A stretch of 64,000 nt of DNA. Source: Armatimonadota bacterium (GTDB taxonomy: Bacteria; Armatimonadota; Fimbriimonadia; Fimbriimonadales; Fimbriimonadaceae). Below, piece by piece: positions 32,530-41,415 of this stretch (position 1 is its first letter; every line of letters starts with the position of its first letter). The stretch lies in NCBI GenBank assembly GCA_017303935.1, contig JAFLBD010000003.1:372001-436000 (forward strand), given 5' to 3'. The translations under genes and the position numbers were made by a program. The notes under the pieces are model-generated. The model was given only the letters and a program-made list of their open reading frames with translations. It did not search any database and was not told where the DNA came from.

Positions 32530-33966
32530 CTAACCTTGTTCCGATTCTGAGAGAGATTCGAGCATCTCGACCGCAAGACCACGTACGCTTTCATCTGGAT
32601 CATTTACCATTTTCTTAATTAGATCCAGATTCTCCATTCCGTATCCTATTGTTTCCAAGGCATAGTATCGTACCTTCTCTGAACTATGTTCCAGTAATGG
32701 CATTATGCGCATTCTCGACTCTTCAGGATGGCTAATCCTATACCCATGGCGCATCAATCCATACAGCGCGTTAAGTAAATAGTGCGGGCATGCATCCGGC
32801 TTTAAGAATCCTGCGACATTAGCAGTATCAAAAAAAACTTCCTCAAAAGCCATCGCATCTAATGCCATAGCCCTCACATCGTAAATCTGCCTCTTAATCA
32901 GAAAATCGTTTAGCTTTGAGTACTTTTCGTTTCCACCATCGAGCACTTCTAGCAGTAGTTGATGGGATTGAAACGTATCCATAGCCCCGAAACAATCAAG
33001 CAAGTTGCTAATGAATGTCCACCGCGTGGCATCACTCTCATCATCCACGGCCTGAAATTGGGATGCTTCGGACTCAAAGAGATCTTTGAGCTGTAAGAAT
33101 CCTTGAAAGTACCCTTTATTGGTGAATGCAACAACTGCTTGATTGCGAAGATTTATGTCTTCACCATGCAAGATTTCCTGCAAGAGCAATTCTGCATCCG
33201 ATTCCGTCAACGTCGCAATCCGTTGGAGAGCCATTTCTCGAACCTCAGGAGATTCATCGTTGACCATTTTCTCGATTAAGTCAAAATTGCTTCTATATCC
33301 GATCGTGTCTAATGCGTAGGAACGAACTCTCGGATTTTCATGTTCGAGCAGCGGCGCAATTCGACTCCTTGCGTCTATTGACCCTTCAATTTTAATGTAA
33401 TGCAGCATTATGCCGAAGAGAGCATTGCATAAGTAGTGATGATCTGCATCTGGCTCTAATAGACCAACTACAAATTCTGTATCGAAATACTCTTTTTCGT
33501 AAGCCATCGCATCAATAGAATGCGCTCTCATATTGCCCCACTGCCACTGAACTAGAGCCTCATTGAGCTTATTGTATTTCTCGTTTCCATTCTCAAACAC
33601 TTCCATCAGGAATTGATGAGATTGAAACGTATCTATAAATCCGAAACTCTCGAGCAGGTAGCGAATAAAATCTGCTCTCTCGAAATCGCTATCGTCACCG
33701 ATGACCTGAAATTGCGTCGCCTCGGTTTCGAATAGCCTCCTTAGTTGTACAAAGCCCCGTTTGTATCTGCGGTTATTGAATGCAAACACGGCTTGGAGAC
33801 GCTGTTTTGAGTCTTCTCCGTGCAAGATTTCCTGCAAGAGCACTCCTGCATCAGATCCTTTCTGCGGATATTTCTTCCGAAGTTTTTCAATGAGTTCAGA
33901 TTCCTGTTTAGCGATTGACGCTGCTAAGGCCATAGAATTCGTTGACGGCTTACATTGTCCTTGCAT
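32530..33966 (-). CDS. HEAT-repeat protein with a full internal duplication
   Basis: A 478-residue all-helical protein. Residues about 43-260 and 261-478 are two copies of the same unit. Both contain LLQEILHGED, a TFQSHQ(F/L)L(M/L)EV segment, NEKY(N/S)KLN, and PLLEH....VR.YALDTIGY followed by a final KMVND(E/D)SPEVRE-type HEAT hairpin. HEAT proteins usually scaffold protein contacts. No signal peptide. The gene and its flanks are more AT-rich than the surroundings. A second in-frame ATG 33 nt in is possible. Function unknown. Confidence 0.87.
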   Translation of the reverse strand: MQGQCKPSTNSMALAASIAKQESELIEKLRKKYPQKGSDAGVLLQEILHGEDSKQRLQAVFAFNNRRYKRGFVQLRRLFETEATQFQVIGDDSDFERADFIRYLLESFGFIDTFQSHQFLMEVFENGNEKYNKLNEALVQWQWGNMRAHSIDAMAYEKEYFDTEFVVGLLEPDADHHYLCNALFGIMLHYIKIEGSIDARSRIAPLLEHENPRVRSYALDTIGYRSNFDLIEKMVNDESPEVREMALQRIATLTESDAELLLQEILHGEDINLRNQAVVAFTNKGYFQGFLQLKDLFESEASQFQAVDDESDATRWTFISNLLDCFGAMDTFQSHQLLLEVLDGGNEKYSKLNDFLIKRQIYDVRAMALDAMAFEEVFFDTANVAGFLKPDACPHYLLNALYGLMRHGYRISHPEESRMRIMPLLEHSSEKVRYYALETIGYGMENLDLIKKMVNDPDESVRGLAVEMLESLSESEQG

Positions 33967-34118
33967 TAGCTTGTTTGTCGAATTGGGATGAAAGAATGAA
34001 ATTCAAAATATTGAGCCACTAAGTAATGGGCAGCTTTGGCTACACAAGACGGCCGATACTTCTCGAACAATTGATTATCCAATATTACGCAGTTTATCCC
34101 TTCCTGACCAAATCCAGA

Positions 34119-34811
34119 TTACTCCAGCTTCGAGCGGAGGCGGAAGCCGAAGCCGCGGACAGTGGTGATCAAGTCAGTCCCGCCGGCCGCTTTGATCTTC
34201 GTGCGAATTCGGTAAACAAGCACGTCCAGTGAGTTGCTGGCGAACTCAGAATCGTAGCCCCAGACCACTCGGAAGAGCTGTTCGCGAGGCACAACCTGGT
34301 CGCGATGCTTGGCCAGATATGCCAGAACATCAAACTCAGTTTGGGTCAGAGAGACGACCTTCCCTTCCACCGAAATCTCGCGGATTTTGAGGTCGATTGA
34401 GATATTCCCGATCTTCAACTCTTGTGGATCGGAGTCGAATCCGCCCTTGCCAGATCGCCGCAAGAGCGCGTGGATTCGCGCTACCAATTCGTGAGGATCA
34501 AACGGCTTCGTCAGATAGTCGTCGGCTCCGATGGTGAGCCCGGTAACCTTGTCAATCGACTCTGCCCGGGAGCTGAGCATCAAGATCGGGAAATCATATT
34601 TCTCGCGAATTTTTCGGCACAGTTCGTTGCCGTCACCGTCCGGAAGGCTCAGGTCGAGAATGGCGAGATTTGGCTCACGAATCAAAATCTGCTCGTATCC
34701 TTCGGCGATGGTTGAAGCGCTGATCACCTTGAAGCCGTTCGCCAGGAGCAGGCGGCTCAGCGAACTAACCAAGAACGGATCGTCATCGACGATGAGAAGT
34801 TGCTTGTTCAT
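34119..34811 (-). CDS. OmpR-family response regulator
   Basis: A 230-residue regulator. The receiver domain (1-120) has the acidic pair DDD near residue 10, the phosphoacceptor Asp53 in AILDLSLPDG and Lys102 in YLTKPFDP. The C-terminal winged helix (about 130-230) has the LTQTEFDVLAYLAKH and VYRIRTKI helices and ends TTVRGFGFRL. It overlaps the start of no other gene but begins inside the stop of the kinase (ATGA, 4 bp), so kinase and regulator form a two-component pair. Targets are unknown. Confidence 0.95.
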   Translation of the reverse strand: MNKQLLIVDDDPFLVSSLSRLLLANGFKVISASTIAEGYEQILIREPNLAILDLSLPDGDGNELCRKIREKYDFPILMLSSRAESIDKVTGLTIGADDYLTKPFDPHELVARIHALLRRSGKGGFDSDPQELKIGNISIDLKIREISVEGKVVSLTQTEFDVLAYLAKHRDQVVPREQLFRVVWGYDSEFASNSLDVLVYRIRTKIKAAGGTDLITTVRGFGFRLRSKLE

Positions 34812-36388
34812 GGCAGTGGGAACCTGATCGTGAAAGTGGTGCCGTGGTCCGATGACGAAACTGCGATCGTGCCGCCGGACTCATTGACGATCTGCTGACA
34901 AGAATAGAGCCCGAGCCCAAACCCATCCGGCCGCGAACTTTGGAACGGTTTGAACGCATTTTGAACCTGTTCTGCTGGCATCCCTTTACCGGTATCGCTC
35001 ACTTCGATGATCGCCTGATCGTCTTCGGCCCGCCCAATAACCTTAATGATTCCGCCCGACTTGACGGCTTGGAGGGCATTCAGGCACAGGTTCATCAGGA
35101 GGTGTTCGATCCGGCTGGGGTCCGCTTCGATCTCCGGAAAATCGGGTGCGAAGTCGACGACGAGGTCGACCTTTGAAATCTGAAGATGTCGATGGAGGAG
35201 TTCGGCGACCTTGTGCATCGCATCCGAAAGCTCAATCTTTTGAGTCGAAATCTCCTTCGGTTTGGCGTATGAAAGCAGCCGAAGAGCAAGGACATTAAAC
35301 CGCTCCATGTGGACTCTGGCGCGATCCAACCGGTCAACTGCCGATTCGTAATCGCCGTCCAAATCCACGGTGATTGCGCTCACGATGTTTCGAATATCGT
35401 GGGCTATGCTCGCCGAGAGCGTGCCTGCCACAGCCAGCTTTTCGTTCTGAATCATCTGCTTTTGGGCGTGGGCGAGGTCTTGCTCCAACCTCGAAAGGTG
35501 CGATTCGCGCATGAGTTCCCCGCTGATCCGCATCCCCATCAGGCTGAGCAGACGCAGGTCATCGTCCCCTAAAATCTTGGTTTTGTGGTGATCGAGCACG
35601 CAGAGCGTCCCAAAAACCGTTCCATCAGACGACCTTAGCGGGACACCGGCGTACCGCGTGATTCCCAATTGCACCGGCATCATCGCGGCATAAACCGAGT
35701 TCTCCAGGGCGTTTTGGATGATGATCGGCCCGTCGTTTTCAAGGCAGAACTGGCAGAAAGATTGCCGCAGTTCATTGCCGGTTTCGTTGCTGACATCGAC
35801 TATCGCGCTGGCAATAGATTGAAACTTCATCCGCTCCCCTTCGAGGATCGAAAGGATGCAAGTGCTGTTATAGAATTCAGCCAAAGCCTGGACGATATGA
35901 TCGTAAACCTTGCGCGGATTCGGATCGAACTTAACGCTAAGACTTTGCAGCAATGAATCGATCTGGACGCGGTGATACCGCTTAGTGATATCGGCGAAGG
36001 TCCACAGTCTGGCGATCGGAACATGGTCGTCGCCCAAAATTGGGATCGTTTTCCGCTCCAATACTTGGTGCGGTTCCTGCAGAAACAGCAGGTCTTCTTG
36101 AACCGAAGTCGGGTCGTCATAAACCTGTTCGAGATTTGCCTGCCACGCACCAAAATCGATGATTCGCTTCTGAACCAAACCGCGCACAGTTTGCGGATTG
36201 TTTCGAATCGCCTCCACCATCGGAATCCCGAAAAGTTGCCCGAAACTATCGTTGACGACTAAGGTGTTATGCTTTAAATCGGTGAGCATGATCCCGACAT
36301 CCACCGCCCCCAAGATCGACTCCAAGATCGGATGTTCTCGGTCGAGAATCTCCTTTCGAAAGGCAAGGTTCGGGTTCAAGCCAGGCAT
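34808..36388 (-). CDS. Soluble PAS-GAF sensor histidine kinase
   Basis: A 526-residue kinase without membrane segments. It has a PAS domain (about 20-140), a GAF domain (about 155-290, with RYAGVPLRSSDGTVFGTLCV), a short coiled linker, the H-box SIAHDIRN with His330, and the ATP-binding domain with N-box LLMNLCLNALQAV, G1 DTGKGM and G2 GFGLGLY. It senses a cytoplasmic signal and phosphorylates the coupled OmpR-type regulator. The start has TAAACT 7 nt upstream, consistent with a leaderless message. Confidence 0.95.
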   Translation of the reverse strand: MPGLNPNLAFRKEILDREHPILESILGAVDVGIMLTDLKHNTLVVNDSFGQLFGIPMVEAIRNNPQTVRGLVQKRIIDFGAWQANLEQVYDDPTSVQEDLLFLQEPHQVLERKTIPILGDDHVPIARLWTFADITKRYHRVQIDSLLQSLSVKFDPNPRKVYDHIVQALAEFYNSTCILSILEGERMKFQSIASAIVDVSNETGNELRQSFCQFCLENDGPIIIQNALENSVYAAMMPVQLGITRYAGVPLRSSDGTVFGTLCVLDHHKTKILGDDDLRLLSLMGMRISGELMRESHLSRLEQDLAHAQKQMIQNEKLAVAGTLSASIAHDIRNIVSAITVDLDGDYESAVDRLDRARVHMERFNVLALRLLSYAKPKEISTQKIELSDAMHKVAELLHRHLQISKVDLVVDFAPDFPEIEADPSRIEHLLMNLCLNALQAVKSGGIIKVIGRAEDDQAIIEVSDTGKGMPAEQVQNAFKPFQSSRPDGFGLGLYSCQQIVNESGGTIAVSSSDHGTTFTIRFPLP

Positions 36389-36395
36389 AGCGTGT

Positions 36396-36401
36396 AGTTT
36401 A
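36396..36401 (-). promoter_or_regulatory. -10 box TAAACT of the kinase gene
   Basis: TAAACT ends 7 nt before the kinase ATG at 36388 and there is no Shine-Dalgarno. Spacing matches the leaderless set. Confidence 0.5.
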
Positions 36402-36598
36402 GCGCGATCAATTTCGATTGAAAAGAGCTAACGGAAGTCGTTAGCAATATTCCCGCCAATATGAATATGAGCCAAAAATTTCGGCCCAAACATGAACAGT
36501 TTATGACATGCCTGAACAGTCACTGAAAACCTTTGGGATCGCCAGGATTTCTTGTTAAGCTCCTGCTGTACTCCTGATTTTCAGGAAGGGAGAAAAGC

Positions 36599-37480
36599 AT
36601 GAAGATCAAAATCCTTCTTTTGTCTACAGTGACCATTGCGGCGGTTTCCGCGCAGGCCGTTGTCGTTTACGGACTTTCGACCCGAGACCAGCTCGTGTCA
36701 TTTGACTCGGCGACTCCAGGAATGCTCACGCAAGCGACATTCATCTCTGGATTGGCGTCCAACGAATCCCTCGTCGGGATCGATTTTCGCCCGGCGACCG
36801 GTCAGTTGTACGGCCTGGGATCGTTTGGCAGAATCTACACCTTGAATCAAAGCACCGGCGCAGCCACCTTTGTCGCCTCGCTTTTTAATTCAACGACGAT
36901 GGCGCCGATTATGCTCTCCGGAACGGAATTCGGAATCGACTTCAATCCGGTTCCAGACCGCCTCCGAGTCACCAGCAACCTCGGCCAGAATCTCCGAATC
37001 AACGTTGCGACCGGCGCGACGGTTGTCGACGGAACGCTCAACCAATCGTCTGGTTCGCCATACATCGTGGCTTCGGCGTACACCAATAGCTTCGCAGGAG
37101 CGACTTCGACAACGCTCTACAACATCGATTCGAATTCCGACATGCTCACGATCCAAAGCCCGCCAAACAACGGTTCGCAGGTGATGGTCGGCTCCCTCGG
37201 AATGGATGTGACCGCCCTGGCAGGTATGGACATCCTGACCGTGGGTTCGACCAACACGGCGTACGCCGCGCTCCAAGTTGCAGGGACGCAAGGATCGCGA
37301 TTCGCGATGATCAACCTCGCCACCGGCAGCGCATCGGCCATCGGAATGATCGGCGGCGAGCAGACCAGCGATTCGTTGGCAATCCGCGACATCGCAGTGA
37401 CTCCGGTTCCAGAACCAGCCACGATCTCCACGATCGCGGTCGGTATCGCGGCAATGCTGCGACGACGAAAGAAAAAGTAA
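36599..37480 (+). CDS. PEP-CTERM protein with DUF4394 domain
   Basis: A 293-residue exported protein. Signal peptide LLLSTVTIAAVSAQA, then the DUF4394 layout: VVYGLSTRDQLVSFDSATPG, GIDFRPATGQLYGLGS, GTEFGIDFNPVPDRLRVTS, NLRINVATGA, and a late FAMINLATG. This fold is predicted to be a beta-propeller. The C-terminus is a PEP-CTERM signal (VPEPATISTIAVGIAAML, then RRRKKK). Unlike most PEP-CTERM genes here it has a clear Shine-Dalgarno (AAGGGAG) 8 nt before the ATG and a terminator after it. Confidence 0.91.
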   Translation: MKIKILLLSTVTIAAVSAQAVVVYGLSTRDQLVSFDSATPGMLTQATFISGLASNESLVGIDFRPATGQLYGLGSFGRIYTLNQSTGAATFVASLFNSTTMAPIMLSGTEFGIDFNPVPDRLRVTSNLGQNLRINVATGATVVDGTLNQSSGSPYIVASAYTNSFAGATSTTLYNIDSNSDMLTIQSPPNNGSQVMVGSLGMDVTALAGMDILTVGSTNTAYAALQVAGTQGSRFAMINLATGSASAIGMIGGEQTSDSLAIRDIAVTPVPEPATISTIAVGIAAMLRRRKKK

Positions 37481-37500
37481 CCCAATTCCGTTGCTTCGTG

Positions 37501-37532
37501 AGGGGTTCAGCGTGCAGGCTGAACCCCTTTTT
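37501..37532 (+). terminator. Intrinsic terminator
   Basis: 11-bp stem AGGGGTTCAGC with GCTGAACCCCT, 6-nt loop, then TTTTTC. Ends the DUF4394 gene transcript. Confidence 0.88.
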
Positions 37533-37637
37533 CATGCATCGTCAAAGATCTCGAAGTGGCCTGTCGATTTCCGCGCTAGAATTTCGACACTCATTCAAGG
37601 ACGGCGTTCAGCCATCCACCAAACGAGAGACATCAAC

Positions 37638-37976
37638 ATGAAATTCTTTGTAGCGATCCACCGCCCCACCGACTACGACCATTCCGTCAACATCACGAAG
37701 GAAGTGATGGACGAGATCGACCGCGTGAATGAAGAGATGGTCAGCGCGGGCGTTCGCGTTTTTGTCGGCGGGCTGCGGTCGCCAAAAGAAGCGAATGCGA
37801 TTCACCGCGCAGAGGATGGCTCCCAAACGATTACCGATGGCCCGTTTCTAAATGCGGATGAGTACATCGATGGATTTTGGGTTCTGGACGTCGCGACTCC
37901 AGAAGAAGCTCTGGAATGGGGCAAGAAAGCCGCCGCAGCGTGTCGCGGCTCGGTCGAAGTTCGCCCGTTCCGTTGA
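37638..37976 (+). CDS. YCII/DGPF-domain protein
   Basis: A 112-residue dimeric alpha/beta protein of the YCII-related (PhnB/DGPF) family, seen in many bacteria next to ECF sigma factors. It starts MKFFVAIHRPTDYDH, has the family signature TITDGPFLNADEYIDGFWVLD and ends RGSVEVRPF. The start is fixed by the conserved N-terminus. No sigma-factor partner is adjacent. Enzymatic role is not established for this family. Confidence 0.92.
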   Translation: MKFFVAIHRPTDYDHSVNITKEVMDEIDRVNEEMVSAGVRVFVGGLRSPKEANAIHRAEDGSQTITDGPFLNADEYIDGFWVLDVATPEEALEWGKKAAAACRGSVEVRPFR

Positions 37977-38109
37977 TCGGCGCGATCCAGCAACGATCAT
38001 AGGCAAAAACCGCGCCATAAGACGCAAGCATCCCCGACCGGAACTCCACCCTACGAAATGAAATTGAAGGTGGGCCGATCGGGAATGTGAGCCTGGCAAA
38101 AAACGATTC

Positions 38110-39057
38110 TTATGCCTTGCGGCGGCGGCGGAGCAACGCCGCAACGCCGATGCCCAACGCGGCCATCGTTCCAGGCTCCGGAGCAACCACGTTCGCCCCA
38201 ACCCAGCGCGAAGTCGGCACCGAGACATCACTTGTCGTATAAGACGAGTACACAGTCCCCACCGCGCTCACCCCGGTAATCCGCGTCAAGCTAGGCGTGG
38301 TCGAGTCACGGCCCACCACCCAATAGCCATCGTGCGCGCGCATAATGCTGACGGTGGCCGTGGTCGCATAACCGGTCAAAGTTTGACTCGAAGTGACACT
38401 GGTGGACAGGGTGTTCAAATTAACAGTAAGTAGCTGAACCGTCAGATTCCCGCCATTAAAAAAGCCGTATCTTAAGGTCGAGAAGTTGACATTTGTGGAC
38501 ATCAGCGTCATCGCGCTGGCGTTGTTAATGATCGCCGTCGAAGCCAGAGTCGTGCTGACCAACGCTGAGGTCGCATCATTTCGTACCCTCAAAATCACGT
38601 TCGGAGTAGAGTCGATCACCATCATCGCCAGTCGATCCGTCGCCAGAGAAAGGCCAGAAAGCATCGTCGGGCCTGCAGGCGCGAAGGCGTTGATGGCGCT
38701 CATGCTGGAATTGTAGGTGTAGAAAGTCGTGCTAAACGTCTCCACAAACCGCGACCCATCGAGGTTAGAAGTCGTCAGGCCCACCGGGAACGCAGACGAT
38801 CCAATCATCGTGCCCGTGTTGTAATCAAACCGATAGTTCGCATTCCCCGTCAAATAAGCCTCGCCAGAAGTGCTGCTCAGGTTTACCGAATGCCAAGGGG
38901 TCGGGTTGCCAGTGGCAAAGCTCCCCAGCCGAACGCGGTTCACCGGGTCATACCGTGTCACGCCCCCGTTTGTATCCGGCAAGAGCATCATATCAAAGCT
39001 GGCATGCGCGGCAGTCGTAGCCACGATCAAACTCGCCAAAGCAAAAAGGCATTTCAT
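38110..39057 (-). CDS. PEP-CTERM protein, ASFDLML paralogue family (copy 1)
   Basis: A 315-residue exported protein of the paralogous family spread over 38-62 kb. The signal peptide ends ATTAAHA and the mature start is SFDMMLLPDTNGGVTRYDP followed by NRVRLGSF. The body is rich in Ser/Thr/Asn strands and probably a propeller. The C-terminus is VAPEPGTMAALGIGVAALL then RRRRKA. It is most like the copy at 60356-61342 (similar RITGVSAVG..SSYTTS end region). The start at 39057 is preferred to an ATG at 39126 because TATACT lies 7 nt before it. Confidence 0.88.
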   Translation of the reverse strand: MKCLFALASLIVATTAAHASFDMMLLPDTNGGVTRYDPVNRVRLGSFATGNPTPWHSVNLSSTSGEAYLTGNANYRFDYNTGTMIGSSAFPVGLTTSNLDGSRFVETFSTTFYTYNSSMSAINAFAPAGPTMLSGLSLATDRLAMMVIDSTPNVILRVRNDATSALVSTTLASTAIINNASAMTLMSTNVNFSTLRYGFFNGGNLTVQLLTVNLNTLSTSVTSSQTLTGYATTATVSIMRAHDGYWVVGRDSTTPSLTRITGVSAVGTVYSSYTTSDVSVPTSRWVGANVVAPEPGTMAALGIGVAALLRRRRKA

Positions 39058-39064
39058 CCCCCAC

Positions 39065-39070
39065 AGTATA
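39065..39070 (-). promoter_or_regulatory. -10 box TATACT, leaderless start
   Basis: TATACT ends 7 nt before the ATG at 39057. The G-rich gap (GTGGGGG) is too close to act as a normal Shine-Dalgarno. Confidence 0.6.
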
Positions 39071-39168
39071 AGGGAAAAATTCGCGAACTGGGATACCTGA
39101 ATTTGGGAATTGCCCCTGTTCCCCACCTTCCGCGACTAGAATAAAGAACCCATGAGCGACGAAGCGAA

Positions 39169-40467
39169 CTATTCTGGGGCTTCAGAGTCAAGACCTGAAA
39201 GACTATCTACGTAATCGGATGGACGCATGACCCCTTGATCGACATCCTCAATTTGCTTATCCTTTCTACTTCGAATCAACTCAGTGTGCACGGTCGCCAC
39301 CATATTCTGTCGTTTGTTCCGCATCCGAATGGTCGGATCAACCAATGCTAGCTGTCGATTTACTTCTTCTGCTATCGCATGATCCAATTCCTTTTTGGTT
39401 CTTGAGCTCACATTCGCATGACTGTAGAAATATGTCCAACCTCTGATATACCGATCAATTTTAAGTAATTTTTTCAAGAACAATGTTTCGCTATGGGCAC
39501 CTCGTTCAGTCGCGGAAATCTCACCGAGAGAAGAAAGATGGGCCTTGAACTTATCAACTTTCGGAGTTGGAATTCGGGAACATCCGTTACGAAAGAAATA
39601 TCCTACGAAGGTGAAGCCGTTTGCCGGTTCGATTTGTTCGTATTTAGAGTCACCACTTTTATGGAAGGGCAGTTTGAGATCAGACAAAACGCCAAATATT
39701 GAGGATTCCGCATCTCGAGCCTCGGCTTCAGTCTTGGTCAAAACCACTACGTCGTCGACGTACCTGAACGCATTAAATGACTCGGCAACGCGATCCACAT
39801 CCGACAGGTACACGTTCGCAATCAGCGGCGAAAGCGGGCTACCTTGGACAATTCCAGATTTATCGGACCAATACTTTTCAATTTCCTCAGCCGTTGCGCT
39901 CATCGGCTTCCGATCAACAGGGGTAAATAGTGCCCGGTCGAGGAGGAACTTTGTGTTCGGGCAGAGCTCCAGGCCCTCCAGCTTTTCAGATAGAATCGTC
40001 CGATCGATAGAGCCGAAGCAGTTCTTAATATCGGTTCCGAAACCGAATTTGCACTCTCTGTGCGCTGCGGAAATCCCTGTTACACATGCGGCATGATTCG
40101 CGACAACCTTGTTACCAGAATTACGATACCTCGGCTTACAATAACTTACTCTACTGTTTACGGCATTCTCTGCTCTGGCTTGCACTAATTCAAGCAAAAG
40201 AGAATGTACAACGTAGTCCATGCCATTGAGGATAGTTATTCCTCGAGTTCCACCGCCGAATTTGTTCAGCAACACTCCGCGATAACGAAACTTGTAATCT
40301 CCCTCTAACACTAATTTGGAAGTAAGCTCAACTTGGTCATGAAATTCCGACCTAATAAACTGTGCAGATCGTCTCACCAAGTTCCCCTTGGCGGCAGATC
40401 TGGAAATAAATCGGAATGCCGCGTCGGCTACGGATTTTCGTGAGAACTGTTGCTCAAAGGTCTTCAT
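39169..40467 (-). CDS. Reverse transcriptase, group II intron-like, without intron RNA
   Basis: A 432-residue RNA-directed DNA polymerase. Blocks: GGGTRGITILNGMDYVVHSL (RT2), GFGTDIKNCFGSID with Asp146, GIVQGSPLSPLIANVYLSDVD (RT4, 208-214 QGSPLSP), the catalytic FRYVDDVVVL (236-239) and FTFVGYFF. A thumb-like YIRGWTYFYSHANVS follows. There is no endonuclease domain, and I find no domain V or VI intron RNA around it, so it is more likely a domesticated or defence-type RT than an active intron. A stop (TGA) of an upstream open frame overlaps its ATG as ATGA. Confidence 0.91.
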   Translation of the reverse strand: MKTFEQQFSRKSVADAAFRFISRSAAKGNLVRRSAQFIRSEFHDQVELTSKLVLEGDYKFRYRGVLLNKFGGGTRGITILNGMDYVVHSLLLELVQARAENAVNSRVSYCKPRYRNSGNKVVANHAACVTGISAAHRECKFGFGTDIKNCFGSIDRTILSEKLEGLELCPNTKFLLDRALFTPVDRKPMSATAEEIEKYWSDKSGIVQGSPLSPLIANVYLSDVDRVAESFNAFRYVDDVVVLTKTEAEARDAESSIFGVLSDLKLPFHKSGDSKYEQIEPANGFTFVGYFFRNGCSRIPTPKVDKFKAHLSSLGEISATERGAHSETLFLKKLLKIDRYIRGWTYFYSHANVSSRTKKELDHAIAEEVNRQLALVDPTIRMRNKRQNMVATVHTELIRSRKDKQIEDVDQGVMRPSDYVDSLSGLDSEAPE

Positions 40468-41167
40468 AAGATTGAAGGCATAAGCGACCTCATGCCTTCT
40501 TCAGATAGGAGAGACAACAATTCAACGAATTCCTGCCTCTCGCTATAAGAGTCAACTTTCAGCTGACGTCCCAGTTGTCGATTCGAATCCTCGATTCTAT
40601 CTGACGCTTCTACGCATCATCAAGTTTCTCAAATTCCAGTATTTACATGTATTCTTTCGAATACGAATGCAAGCCTGAGACATTATTGTCACCGAATGGC
40701 AACCGCAATGCCTGAACTTACGAGTTTTGCTATTAATATGTCTTTTTTCATTTCATCTCGATTTGGGATTAACCCATAATTGATTTTCGAAATTCGAAAC
40801 GACACCCACAAAACCAGGGCAATCGACCAGAATTACTTCGGGCCATTACCGTTGCTTGGAAGCATATGCTCCTCGCCCGGCACTGAAAATAGTACCAGGG
40901 AAACATATTGTTGTCAAGTTTTAACCAACATTTGCGACTTTTTGGCAATATTGGGCTCATGGTGTACAAATTGTTGTCGGTGCAAGTAGATTCCAATTAT
41001 CGCTCAAGGCCGATAAGCCTGATTTGTGTAATGCATGCGAAATGCTTGGCTTATGCCGAATCCCATGCCTTGTCGTAAGATTTTGAGCGTAGTCACTACG
41101 CACTTGCCGAAAGTCGCGGGAATGCAGTCCGAGTAGCACAGGGAATCGGCGCGGGGGTTTTGGGAGG
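40468..41167. other. Long spacer upstream of the reverse transcriptase
   Basis: About 700 bp without a supported gene. It is AT-rich at first and becomes GC-rich from about 41080. It includes a hairpin GAAGGCAT/ATGCCTTC just before the RT start and an open frame without a usual start codon at 40464-40616. A non-coding RNA partner for the RT could lie here, but I cannot show one. Confidence 0.4.
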
Positions 41168-41275
41168 ACGGCGGGCAACCTCTGGGCCGATTCCACCAAC
41201 CTTTTGGCCACGGCGGGCAACCTCTGGGCGGGTTCCACCAACCTTTTGGCCGAGGCGGGCAACATCGGGAGCGGG
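41168..41275 (+). repeat. 42-bp GC-rich tandem repeat, about 2.5 copies
   Basis: Copy 1 41168-41209 and copy 2 41210-41251 differ at two or three positions, and a diverged third copy starts at 41252. Each copy carries GGCGGGCAACCTCTGGGC and CCACCAACCTTTTGGCC. The 42-bp period keeps a frame open on the minus strand, but composition argues against coding. Confidence 0.85.
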
Positions 41276-41415
41276 ACACGGGGGTCGCGCGAGCGCCCAA
41301 ACAACCCCGGCAATCAGCGCAAAGCATGGCGCGCGGGCAGCGACAAACCAGTCGAGCGGCGCAGAGGGTGGCGCAACCCCTCCAAAAACCCCCGGAATCT
41401 GCCGAAAAATAGAAC

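Noticed and set aside
40468-40860. Retron msr-msd RNA upstream of the RT
   Set aside because: No paired inverted repeats with a branching G and long stem could be identified, and the RT lacks retron-type motifs such as NAxxH and VTG.
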